NCBI GenBank assembly: GCA_035301485.1
Contig: DATGUF010000022.1
Coordinates: 1-64,000 of the forward strand
From: CALEAR01 sp035301485
GTDB taxonomy: Bacteria; Pseudomonadota; Gammaproteobacteria; Pseudomonadales; Alcanivoracaceae
Length of the DNA stretch: 64,000 bases
Reading direction: 5' to 3'
A program made the position numbers and the translations under genes. The notes beneath the pieces are model-generated. The model was given only the letters and a program-made list of their open reading frames with translations, did not search any database and was not told where the DNA came from. The first letter of the stretch is position 1, and each line of letters begins with the position of its first letter. Positions 26,470-33,581 of this stretch are shown here, in pieces.

Positions 26470-26922
26470 CTACAGAGTATCGGGGAAATGTTCGCGCAAA
26501 CGGGCAGCCAGAGCTTGGTGTTTTGCTTGCCGTTTTTGCAGGCCGAAGCGGTTTAACAAGCGCGTGTAAAACTGCCACAGGCTGCGCAGGTTATCGCCCT
26601 TGCGGCGTGGGATAACGTGCCAGTGCACATGGGGAATGTGTTGGTTGGCATCGGGCCTGTCGTTGATCAGCAGGTTTTGTGCCGTGATGCTTGGGTCTAC
26701 TTTTTCTTGGGCTGCCATGGTGGCGCGCACTAAGCGCAGCATGTGTTCTAAATCTTCTTGTGGCAGGCCTTGAATAGAAGCGCTGTGCTGGCGAGAGATT
26801 ACTAAAGCATGGCCCTCGCTCACGGGGAACAAATCTAGAATCACCATGGCTTTGTCGTCTTCATACACCACAGCAGCAGGCATATCGCCGGCTAATATGT
26901 GGCAAAAAATGCAATCACTCAT
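26470..26922 (-). CDS. HIT-family nucleotide-binding protein
   Basis: Histidine-triad hydrolase or transferase acting on nucleotide phosphoramidates or dinucleoside polyphosphates. The ATG at 26922 overlaps the TGA of the upstream gene (ATGAGTGA), which favours it over the longer reading. The 150-residue protein has a zinc-type CIFC near the N-terminus and the triad HVHWHVIPR. A C-terminal Arg/Lys-rich helix follows the core. Substrate is not predictable. Confidence 0.92.
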   Translation of the reverse strand: MSDCIFCHILAGDMPAAVVYEDDKAMVILDLFPVSEGHALVISRQHSASIQGLPQEDLEHMLRLVRATMAAQEKVDPSITAQNLLINDRPDANQHIPHVHWHVIPRRKGDNLRSLWQFYTRLLNRFGLQKRQAKHQALAARLREHFPDTL

Positions 26923-27298
26923 GTTCGTGCTGCCCCTCTGTGGCATCTGTTTGCTCTACTACTGGCCGCCGCGACAAGACATACAAACGAGAGCCCCATA
27001 ATAGAGTGGCCACAATCAGCGCAATGATAATGGCGGCGAGCAACGGTGCTCCGGCGCGCAAGGGTTCGCCGTCTGTCACAATTAAGCCGTCGAAGGCCGT
27101 AATAGCCCACGCGGGAGCTTTATGAGGGTCGGTTTGCATCACGCCCCATGGGGTGAACAACACGGCAAACGCCACGGCGCGTAACGGGTAAGATATCCAC
27201 GTGTACCAACGGCGCGTGAGCCACCAACCGGCGATAAAACTCACCGCAGCGGCGCCTAGGTAAATCATCCATACCAAGTGGTAGTGTTCTTCGTTCAT
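26915..27298 (-). CDS. Small inner-membrane protein of unknown function
   Basis: A 127-residue protein with three or four hydrophobic segments (about 8-26, 36-54 and 85-108) and a His/Glu-rich tail. The start is the ATG at 27298, which overlaps the ycgN stop as ATGA and has a GGGAG site. I do not recognise a named family. It lies between ycgN and a HIT gene in a tightly packed minus-strand run (rnd, ycgL, ycgN, this gene, HIT) with start-stop overlaps, so it is likely co-expressed with them. Confidence 0.75.
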   Translation of the reverse strand: MNEEHYHLVWMIYLGAAAVSFIAGWWLTRRWYTWISYPLRAVAFAVLFTPWGVMQTDPHKAPAWAITAFDGLIVTDGEPLRAGAPLLAAIIIALIVATLLWGSRLYVLSRRPVVEQTDATEGQHEHE

Positions 27299-27786
27299 GG
27301 CTTGTTCTCCCACCCTTCTTCTTCAAGCACTATCCATTCTTCATCGTGCGAACTCACCCACGTCACCACATGGTCTTCAAAATCTTCTTCTGCCACGGTG
27401 AGTTCACTCACGCTGCGGCCTGTTACAGAAATACCTGCTGCCACCACACTATTGGCGTCGCCCGTAATCAGAGGGTGCCAATCGGGCAGTGGTTTGCCTT
27501 CTGCTAACAGGCGGTATGCACAAGTATTAGGCAACCAGGGCTCGCGTGCAATCTCTGGCGTAACATGCACGCAGGTGGGCACTAACACATTACGCTGCTG
27601 ATACTCCGTGCACCGTGCTGTGTTTGGGCACAAGTATTGGCAATTCACGTTGGTGTAATACAGTTCGTCGGTATCTTCGTCTTGCAGCTTAATCAAGCAG
27701 CAGCGGGCACACCCATCACAAAGCGCTTCCCACTCTTTTTCGTTGAGCTCTTCTAAAGGAAAGCGTTGCCAAAATTTATCGCGCAC
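27295..27786 (-). CDS. ycgN: YcgN-family cysteine-cluster protein (UPF0260)
   Basis: A 163-residue cytoplasmic protein of unknown biochemical role, likely binding a metal or Fe-S centre. It carries the family cysteine pattern: CDGCARCC near residue 23, then NCQYLCPNTARC, PTC and NTCAYR. It lies between ycgL and a small membrane protein, overlapping the ycgL stop by 11 nt. The same ycgN-ycgL-rnd neighbourhood occurs in other gammaproteobacteria. Confidence 0.93.
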   Translation of the reverse strand: MRDKFWQRFPLEELNEKEWEALCDGCARCCLIKLQDEDTDELYYTNVNCQYLCPNTARCTEYQQRNVLVPTCVHVTPEIAREPWLPNTCAYRLLAEGKPLPDWHPLITGDANSVVAAGISVTGRSVSELTVAEEDFEDHVVTWVSSHDEEWIVLEEEGWENKP

Positions 27787-28057
27787 TGTTATGCCCTTCT
27801 GCTAGGTAAAGATCTTCATCCGGTGGCGGGGGCAACTGCAAGAACCAGCCTTGGGTTTGCAGTGCTTGGCGCACCTTAGCCATATCCACCCGTGCGAGGG
27901 TGCGTTCGGGGCGCAGCAACATATCGAGCACATGAATGGGGGTGCCAAATTGCTCTGACAGCGCTTTCGGTACCGCATCGAGCCCTTTGCGCTTATCCAC
28001 ATATAGGTACATTTCGTCTTTTTTGCTGCTGCGATAAATGGAGCAGATTAAATGCAT
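27776..28057 (-). CDS. ycgL: YcgL-domain protein (UPF0745)
   Basis: Small conserved protein of unknown function with the YcgL signature (CSIYRSSKKDEMYLYV and LQLPPPPDEDLY). Comparison with the family, which starts a few residues before CSIY, favours the ATG at 28057 (93 residues). A second ATG at 28072 would add five residues and lies directly after a GAGAAG sequence, so the choice is uncertain. Located between rnd and ycgN, as in Pseudomonas and Enterobacteria. Confidence 0.9.
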   Translation of the reverse strand: MHLICSIYRSSKKDEMYLYVDKRKGLDAVPKALSEQFGTPIHVLDMLLRPERTLARVDMAKVRQALQTQGWFLQLPPPPDEDLYLAEGHNSAR

Positions 28058-28080
28058 GGTCACAACGTTCATCTTCTCTA

Positions 28081-29160
28081 TTACAACAAGGGAATGAGGG
28101 GCTCCACCACCACTTCGTGGCGCCAGCCACGTAAGGGTTCGGGCAGTTTTTCTAGGTTACGCACCCATTGTTCTAGCCAACGGCGGCGTAACAACACTTC
28201 TGGCACCAGCTCTAACTCTTTGCTGATGGCCTGTACGCCTTTGCGCAGCCGTTTCACGGTTTTCTTTTCTTCATCCGACAGCGGCCCAGGCAGTGGTGGC
28301 AGCGGTTCAGCGGTGTTGCCTTGCTTTAGCGCTGCCATGAGGGCATCGCCATAACGGCGTAGCACCGCAGGCGGAATATCTAAGGCCGCCAACTGTTGCA
28401 TGCTCGTGGGGTTGCGCTCTGCTAGGCTGAGCAAGAACGGGTCGCGCAGTACAAAGCTACGCGGTAAATTGCGTTCGCGGGCCACCCTTTCACGCCAATC
28501 TGCCAGGGCTTGTAAACGGGCCAAGGCTTGGCCGCCCTGTAAATAGCCCACGCCTTTCACGTTGCGCCACATTTTTTCTGGCGGAGTTTGCGTGAGCGCG
28601 GCATCGCGTAAGCGGGCGTTTTCCTCTTGCCACCATGTTAAGCGGCCCAGTGTTTCTAAGCGGCCGCTAAGGTGTTCGTACAAAGCTGGCAACCAGAGCA
28701 CGTCGTCTTTGGCGTATTCCAACTGCTGCGGCGATAGAGGCCGGGCCAGCCAGTTGGTGCGCGTGGCATCTTTGGGAATTTCAGTGTGGGTAATGTCTTG
28801 CACTAGCCGTTGGTAACTCGGCTGCAAATCAAACCCCGATAAGGCCGCGCCCACTTGGGTGTCGTACACTTCTTGCGGCGTGGCGCCCGAGAAGTAGTTC
28901 AACACTTCTAAATCTTCCGAGCAGGCGTGCATCACCAATGGATAATCACCGATGAGTTCATGCAAGGGGCCCGCATCGCCCAGTGCGGGGGCATCAATAA
29001 GCACAATGCTATCCCCTGCCCGCACTTGCACTAAGGCGAGTTCAGCCCAAAAACTGCGCTCGCGCATAAACTCCGTATCCACATACAAGGGCGTGTTGGG
29101 GCTAATAGGTTGCAACCACTCACACAGTTGTTCTGCGGTGTTAATCCATTGGTAAGACAT
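28081..29160 (-). CDS. rnd: Ribonuclease D
   Basis: 3'-5' exoribonuclease that trims tRNA precursors and other small stable RNAs. The 359-residue protein has the DEDD exonuclease motifs: DTEFMRE (Exo I), HACSEDLEVL (Exo II) and YAKDDVLWLPALY (Exo III). An HRDC domain follows (LADWRERVARERNLPRSFVL). Length and domain order match E. coli RNase D. First gene of a packed minus-strand run. Confidence 0.96.
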   Translation of the reverse strand: MSYQWINTAEQLCEWLQPISPNTPLYVDTEFMRERSFWAELALVQVRAGDSIVLIDAPALGDAGPLHELIGDYPLVMHACSEDLEVLNYFSGATPQEVYDTQVGAALSGFDLQPSYQRLVQDITHTEIPKDATRTNWLARPLSPQQLEYAKDDVLWLPALYEHLSGRLETLGRLTWWQEENARLRDAALTQTPPEKMWRNVKGVGYLQGGQALARLQALADWRERVARERNLPRSFVLRDPFLLSLAERNPTSMQQLAALDIPPAVLRRYGDALMAALKQGNTAEPLPPLPGPLSDEEKKTVKRLRKGVQAISKELELVPEVLLRRRWLEQWVRNLEKLPEPLRGWRHEVVVEPLIPLL

Positions 29161-29329
29161 AATTCTCCGTAACAGGCAAAAAAGGGACAGTATAAACGGT
29201 CGCAGATTAAATGTAGCCTCTTGTTTCGTTTTCGGTATTCTAAACCCTACATTACATTGCGGCGTTACCCACTAGCAGCTGTTTTCTGGTACGATAACGC
29301 CATTTTTAACCATCACAGGATGTCTTCAC

Positions 29330-30085
29330 ATGAGTACAACGAAATTAGTACTGGTCCGCCATGGCCAAAGCGTATGGAACAAAGAAAACCGTTTTACCGG
29401 CTGGAAAGATGTAGACCTAACAGACCAAGGCCGCGCCGAAGCGCAAGAGGCTGCGCGCTTATTGAAAGAAGCGGGCTTCGAATTTGATGCCGCCTACACC
29501 TCTGTACTAAAGCGTGCTATTCGCACCTTGTGGACCATTCTTGATGGCATGGACCAAATGTGGGTGCCGGTTACCCGCAACTGGCGTTTAAACGAGCGCC
29601 ACTACGGTGCGCTGCAAGGCCTAGATAAAGCGGAAACTGCTGCTAAATACGGTGATGAGCAGGTGCACATTTGGCGCCGTAGCTTTGATACACCACCGCC
29701 CAAGCTAGATAAAGACGATGAGCGCTACCCTGCTAACCAGCGCGTGTACAAAGATTTAACCCCTGAGCAAATTCCTTTATCAGAAAGCCTTAAAGATACT
29801 GTGGCTCGTTTCATTCCTTATTATCAGGAAGAAATTGAGCCGCAAGTGCGTGCCGGCAAGCAAATTTTGATTGTGGCCCACGGTAACAGCTTGCGCTCCC
29901 TCGTGAAGTATTTGGACGATATTTCCGATGAAGACATCTTAAAGCTGAACATCCCCACCGGTGTGCCGCTCGTGTACGAGCTAGATGAAAACTTAAAGCC
30001 CATTAGCCGTACTTACCTCGGTGATGCTGAGGCCATTGAAGCGGCACAAGCTGCTGTGGCTAACCAAGGCAAAGCAAAAAAATAA
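29330..30085 (+). CDS. gpmA: 2,3-bisphosphoglycerate-dependent phosphoglycerate mutase
   Basis: Interconverts 3- and 2-phosphoglycerate in glycolysis and gluconeogenesis. The 251-residue protein has the phosphohistidine motif LVRHGQSVWN (His10 or nearby), FTGWKDVDLT, ERHYGALQGL with the catalytic acid Glu, and VAHGNSLRSLVKYL with the second active-site His. The length fits the dPGM class. Monocistronic by layout, with its own hairpin downstream. Confidence 0.97.
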   Translation: MSTTKLVLVRHGQSVWNKENRFTGWKDVDLTDQGRAEAQEAARLLKEAGFEFDAAYTSVLKRAIRTLWTILDGMDQMWVPVTRNWRLNERHYGALQGLDKAETAAKYGDEQVHIWRRSFDTPPPKLDKDDERYPANQRVYKDLTPEQIPLSESLKDTVARFIPYYQEEIEPQVRAGKQILIVAHGNSLRSLVKYLDDISDEDILKLNIPTGVPLVYELDENLKPISRTYLGDAEAIEAAQAAVANQGKAKK

Positions 30086-30099
30086 AAGTTCATTTGCAC

Positions 30100-30133
30100 A
30101 GTGGCACCAGCGCCTTGCGCTAGTGCCACTTTC
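30100..30133 (+). terminator. Hairpin terminator after gpmA
   Basis: Long stem AGTGGCAC-c-AGCGC / GCGCT-a-GTGCCACT with a 3-nt loop. The T-tract is short, so termination may be incomplete. Confidence 0.6.
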
Positions 30134-30230
30134 GGCCCTCGCAAGAAAAAGCATTGGCAGTTAAGATGCCTAACGTCGTTTTAAAATAATAAAGAGAGCC
30201 TTGCTCTCCGCACAACAAAGGTATTTCAGG

Positions 30231-31238
30231 ATGATTAAAAAAACGTTGCTAGGTATTGCCGCTGCGGTTGGTATGCTCAGCATGCCGTTGGCTGCTCAAG
30301 CCGATAAAGAAGTTACTATCTGTGTTTGGGATATTGTGGGCCAAAACGGGCCTGCTATGCAGTCCATGCGTGAGTGGCAAACAAAGGCCCTCGAACTAGG
30401 CATAAAAAGCACACTAAAAAGCCACACTAACGAAGCGCTTGCTGCTGAAGAGTTAAAAGCAGGTAAATGTGACGCTGCGTTGATTACTGGTATTCGTGGC
30501 CGTCAGTTCAACAAATACACAGGTACCCTCGATGCGCTAGGCGCCATGCCCACCGACGAGCATTTACACACCGTGTTGCGTGTTCTTGCCAACCCAGCTT
30601 CTGCTGCTAAGCAAAAAGCAAATGGCTACACCATTTTAGGGGTTGCGCCAGCAGGTGCCGCTTACGTTTTTGTACGTGATAAGGAAATCAACACCTTAGC
30701 TAAAGCAGCGGGTAAAAAGTTCGCTGTTCTCGAGCACGATTCCACGCAGGCTGAATTAGTGGCTGAAGTAGGTGCTACGCCCGTTCCTTCTGACGTGACC
30801 AACTTCTCTTCACGTTTTAACAACGGCCAGGTAGACATCATCGCTTCCCCACTGGTGGCCTTCGATGCGCTCGAACTTTACCGTGGTTTAACGCCTAACG
30901 GTGCTATTATCGATTACCCCATCATGCAGATTACGCTGCAACTCATCGGCCGCTCTGGTAGCTTCACCGATGAATTTGCCCAGCAATCTCGTGAGTACTT
31001 CTTCAGCAACTTCGACAAAGTGCAAGAAGGCTTAAAGCGCGAAGCCGCTAACGTTGATCCAAAGTGGATGCAAGACATTCCTGCGGAAGACAAGGCTGAA
31101 TACGAAGTGCTACTACAACAAGCACGTATTCAAATTCGTGACCAAGGCCACTACGATGGCGACATGCTTACCCTACAGCGCCGCGTGCGTTGCAGCATGA
31201 ACCCAGGCCACTCTGAGTGCACTAACCCAGTGGAATAA
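30231..31238 (+). CDS. Putative periplasmic solute-binding protein (DUF6091-like)
   Basis: A 335-residue exported protein: signal peptide with cleavage after AQA (about residue 22), then a TRAP/phosphonate-binding-like fold. The start is the ATG at 30231, with AAAGG upstream. Features include VWDIVGQNGPAM near the mature N-terminus, a ligand-sensing segment LKAGKCDAALITGIRGRQF, and a C-terminal Cys pair (CSMNPGHSEC). It resembles the putative solute-binding proteins found with TRAP-type permeases in Marinobacter-like genomes. The cognate permease is probably the DctQM at 24239, 3.8 kb away. Ligand unknown. Confidence 0.75.
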   Translation: MIKKTLLGIAAAVGMLSMPLAAQADKEVTICVWDIVGQNGPAMQSMREWQTKALELGIKSTLKSHTNEALAAEELKAGKCDAALITGIRGRQFNKYTGTLDALGAMPTDEHLHTVLRVLANPASAAKQKANGYTILGVAPAGAAYVFVRDKEINTLAKAAGKKFAVLEHDSTQAELVAEVGATPVPSDVTNFSSRFNNGQVDIIASPLVAFDALELYRGLTPNGAIIDYPIMQITLQLIGRSGSFTDEFAQQSREYFFSNFDKVQEGLKREAANVDPKWMQDIPAEDKAEYEVLLQQARIQIRDQGHYDGDMLTLQRRVRCSMNPGHSECTNPVE

Positions 31239-31261
31239 GCCACTGGCCGTTATCAGCACAC

Positions 31262-31293
31262 AAAAAACGCAGCATTTACATGCTGCGTTTTTT
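31262..31293. terminator. Bidirectional terminator after the solute-binding protein gene
   Basis: Perfect stem AAAAAACGCAGCA / TGCTGCGTTTTTT with a 6-nt loop, between convergent genes. Confidence 0.9.
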
Positions 31294-31318
31294 ATTGCCT
31301 AGGGGTTAAGCTATGCCG

Positions 31319-32458
31319 TTACAACCCTATTTGTTTGGCAATCACTTCGTTCATCACTTCATAAGTGCCGCCCCCAATAGGCAGAATGCGGTTATCACGG
31401 TACAGACGCTCTACCACGGTGCCGCGCATAAAGCCTGCCCCACCAAATATTTGTACGGCATCGTAAGTCAGTTTATCTGCCGTTTGGGTGGCAAAGTTTT
31501 TCGCCATAGATACTTCTTTAATAACCGTTTCACCCGCCTGCATTTTTTGCGCCACGCGGTAGGTGTATTCACGGCTAATGTCTAAAGCGGTGGCCATTTC
31601 CACTAGTTTATGCCGCGTTACTTGAAAGCGGCTAATGGAACGCCCAAAAGCTTCACGTTCTTTACTGTAGGCATAAGCCTCTTCGTAGGCCATTTGCGAA
31701 GTGGTATTGGCCATCACACAGAGCATTAAACGCTCCATTTGAAAGTTCGTCATGATGCAAAAGAAGCCGCCATTTTCTGGGCCAATTAAATTTTCTGCTG
31801 GCACCATGCAATCGTCGAAATACAGTTCAGCGGTATCACTGGCCCACCAGCCCATTTTCTTTAGCGGTGGCCCTTGGGTGAAACCGGGAGTGCCTTTTTC
31901 AATCAGCAGCAGGCTCACTCCGCCAAAACCTTTATCTCCTGTGCGCACGGCCACGGTGTAATAATCTGCACGGCAACCCGACGTAATAAAGGTTTTGCTG
32001 CCATTCACACGGTAGTAATCACCTTCGCGCACGGCACGGGTTTTTAGGTTCGCCACGTCGGAGCCGCCACTGGGCTCGGTAATGGCTAAAGAAATGATTT
32101 TTTCACCACTGAGCACTTCGGGCACCACTTTTTGCTTCATGGCTTCGCTGCCCCAACGCCAAATGGGTGGCAGCCCAATATCTAACGAGCCTAAGCTGGC
32201 CACTAAGCCACTGGAGGTGCTTTTAATCAATTCTTCACTGGCGGCAATTTTCAAGAAAATATCTTTTTCGCCTGCCCCGCCGTATTCCTCGGGGTGGCCA
32301 ATGCCTAGCAAACCTAAGTCTGCCACTTCTTTGTAGAGTTCGCGGGGGAAAGTACCTGCTTCTTCCCATTCATCGATGTTGGGTAAGATTCTTTCTTGCA
32401 CAAACCGACGCGCAGTGGCGCGCACCATGTTGTGGGTTTCATTGAAATAGTCGCTCAT
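31319..32458 (-). CDS. Acyl-CoA dehydrogenase
   Basis: FAD-dependent enzyme of fatty-acid or branched-chain acyl-CoA oxidation. At 379 residues it has the classical size. Motifs: LAITEPSGGSDVANLKT (middle domain, FAD/substrate), GSKTFITSGCRADYY and the C-terminal QIFGGAGFMRGTVVERLYRD. The residue at the usual catalytic base position, in the YEVMNEVIAK segment near the end, is a Glu. It is transcribed alone, with an 8+8 inverted repeat 32-51 nt upstream of its start. Confidence 0.93.
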   Translation of the reverse strand: MSDYFNETHNMVRATARRFVQERILPNIDEWEEAGTFPRELYKEVADLGLLGIGHPEEYGGAGEKDIFLKIAASEELIKSTSSGLVASLGSLDIGLPPIWRWGSEAMKQKVVPEVLSGEKIISLAITEPSGGSDVANLKTRAVREGDYYRVNGSKTFITSGCRADYYTVAVRTGDKGFGGVSLLLIEKGTPGFTQGPPLKKMGWWASDTAELYFDDCMVPAENLIGPENGGFFCIMTNFQMERLMLCVMANTTSQMAYEEAYAYSKEREAFGRSISRFQVTRHKLVEMATALDISREYTYRVAQKMQAGETVIKEVSMAKNFATQTADKLTYDAVQIFGGAGFMRGTVVERLYRDNRILPIGGGTYEVMNEVIAKQIGL

Positions 32459-32489
32459 GATAGCTCCTTTATTAGTATGCCAAAAACAC

Positions 32490-32509
32490 TACCAAGCAAG
32501 CGCTTGGTA
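32490..32509. promoter_or_regulatory. Candidate TetR-type operator upstream of acyl-CoA dehydrogenase
   Basis: Perfect inverted repeat TACCAAGC-AAGC-GCTTGGTA, 32 nt upstream of the gene start. Size and symmetry fit a TetR-family repressor site. No such regulator gene lies in this window. Confidence 0.5.
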
Positions 32510-32651
32510 TTCAATGTTTATTACGGCACTACTTGGCCCGGCGCACAATGACGCACAGCCAAAGGAGCATTAAGCAGCCAACGGCTAATATTAATGTATG
32601 GTTTTTCAAAGAGATAGGCATATACAGCCCTAGGGTATAGGGCTGTGGAGA

Positions 32652-33254
32652 TTACGGCTTTACAGAACGCCGCTCTGAGAGGGCTTGTGCAAGGGTGGCG
32701 CCGCTAACGAACTCTAGCTCGCCGCCCACGGGCACGCCTTGGGCTAAACGGCTTACTAGCACCTCGTGCTGTTGGCACATTTCTTGAATGTAGTGAGCGG
32801 TCACTTCGCCTTCCACCGTGCTACTGGTGGCGAGAATAATTTCCTCGATATGCCCTTCGCCCAATTGCTGTTGCAGCAACGGCAGGCCCACTTCTTCTGG
32901 GCCCATGCCATCAATGGGCGATAAGTGCCCCGCAAGCACAAAATAGCGGCCGTTGTAGCCGCCGGCTTGTTCAAACGCGAGCACATCGGCAGGTGAAGCC
33001 ACCACGCACACCAAAGCGGGGTTGCGCTCTGTATCCATGCACACGGGGCACAGGGGCGCTTCAGCAAAGTTGCGGCAACGGCTGCACTGCCCCACGCCTT
33101 CCATGGCTTCATGCAAGGCCGCGGCCAAGTGTTCACCGCCTTCGCGATGCCGTTCGAGCAAATAGTACGCCATGCGTTGGGCAGATTTCGGCCCTACCCC
33201 TGGCAAGCAGGTGAACGCATCGATGAGTTGTTGAACTAAGGGGCTATGGCGCAT
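32652..33254 (-). CDS. recR: Recombination mediator protein RecR
   Basis: Acts with RecO/RecF to load RecA at gaps. The 200-residue protein has the helix-hairpin-helix region (LPGVGPKSAQRMAYYLL), a C4 zinc finger (CSRCRNFAEAPLCPVC) and a Toprim domain (VCVVASPADVLAFE). Its ATG overlaps the ybaB stop (TAATG), so the two are translationally coupled. The dnaX-ybaB-recR order is widely conserved. Confidence 0.97.
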   Translation of the reverse strand: MRHSPLVQQLIDAFTCLPGVGPKSAQRMAYYLLERHREGGEHLAAALHEAMEGVGQCSRCRNFAEAPLCPVCMDTERNPALVCVVASPADVLAFEQAGGYNGRYFVLAGHLSPIDGMGPEEVGLPLLQQQLGEGHIEEIILATSSTVEGEVTAHYIQEMCQQHEVLVSRLAQGVPVGGELEFVSGATLAQALSERRSVKP

Positions 33255-33574
33255 TAGAACATTTTAAAACCAGGAGGAATGGGCATGCCTTCGGTGAGGG
33301 AAGACATTTCTTTTTGCTGATGCTCTTCCACACGGCGCACGGCATCGTTTACCGCGGCGGCGAGTAGATCTTCTAAAAACTCTTTATCTTCTTCAAGCAA
33401 GCTCGCGTCGAGCTCCACTTTGCTCACATCATGGCGGCCATTCATGGTTACTTTCACCAACCCTGCGCCCGCTTCGCCGGTTACCTGCGCGTTAGCGATT
33501 TCTTCCTGTGCTTTTTTCATGCGTTCTTGCATGGCTTGTGCCTGTTTCATCAGGCTATTCATATCAAATTCCAT
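33254..33574 (-). CDS. ybaB: YbaB/EbfC-family nucleoid-associated protein
   Basis: Small dimeric DNA-binding protein of 106 residues. It has the N-terminal Met/Gln/Lys-rich helix (LMKQAQAMQERMKKAQEEI) and the beta-region VTMNGRHDVSKVELD typical of the family. The start at 33574 (MEFDMNS) is 4 residues longer than an alternative ATG. Located between dnaX and recR. Confidence 0.96.
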   Translation of the reverse strand: MEFDMNSLMKQAQAMQERMKKAQEEIANAQVTGEAGAGLVKVTMNGRHDVSKVELDASLLEEDKEFLEDLLAAAVNDAVRRVEEHQQKEMSSLTEGMPIPPGFKMF

Positions 33575-33581
33575 GGTGTTC

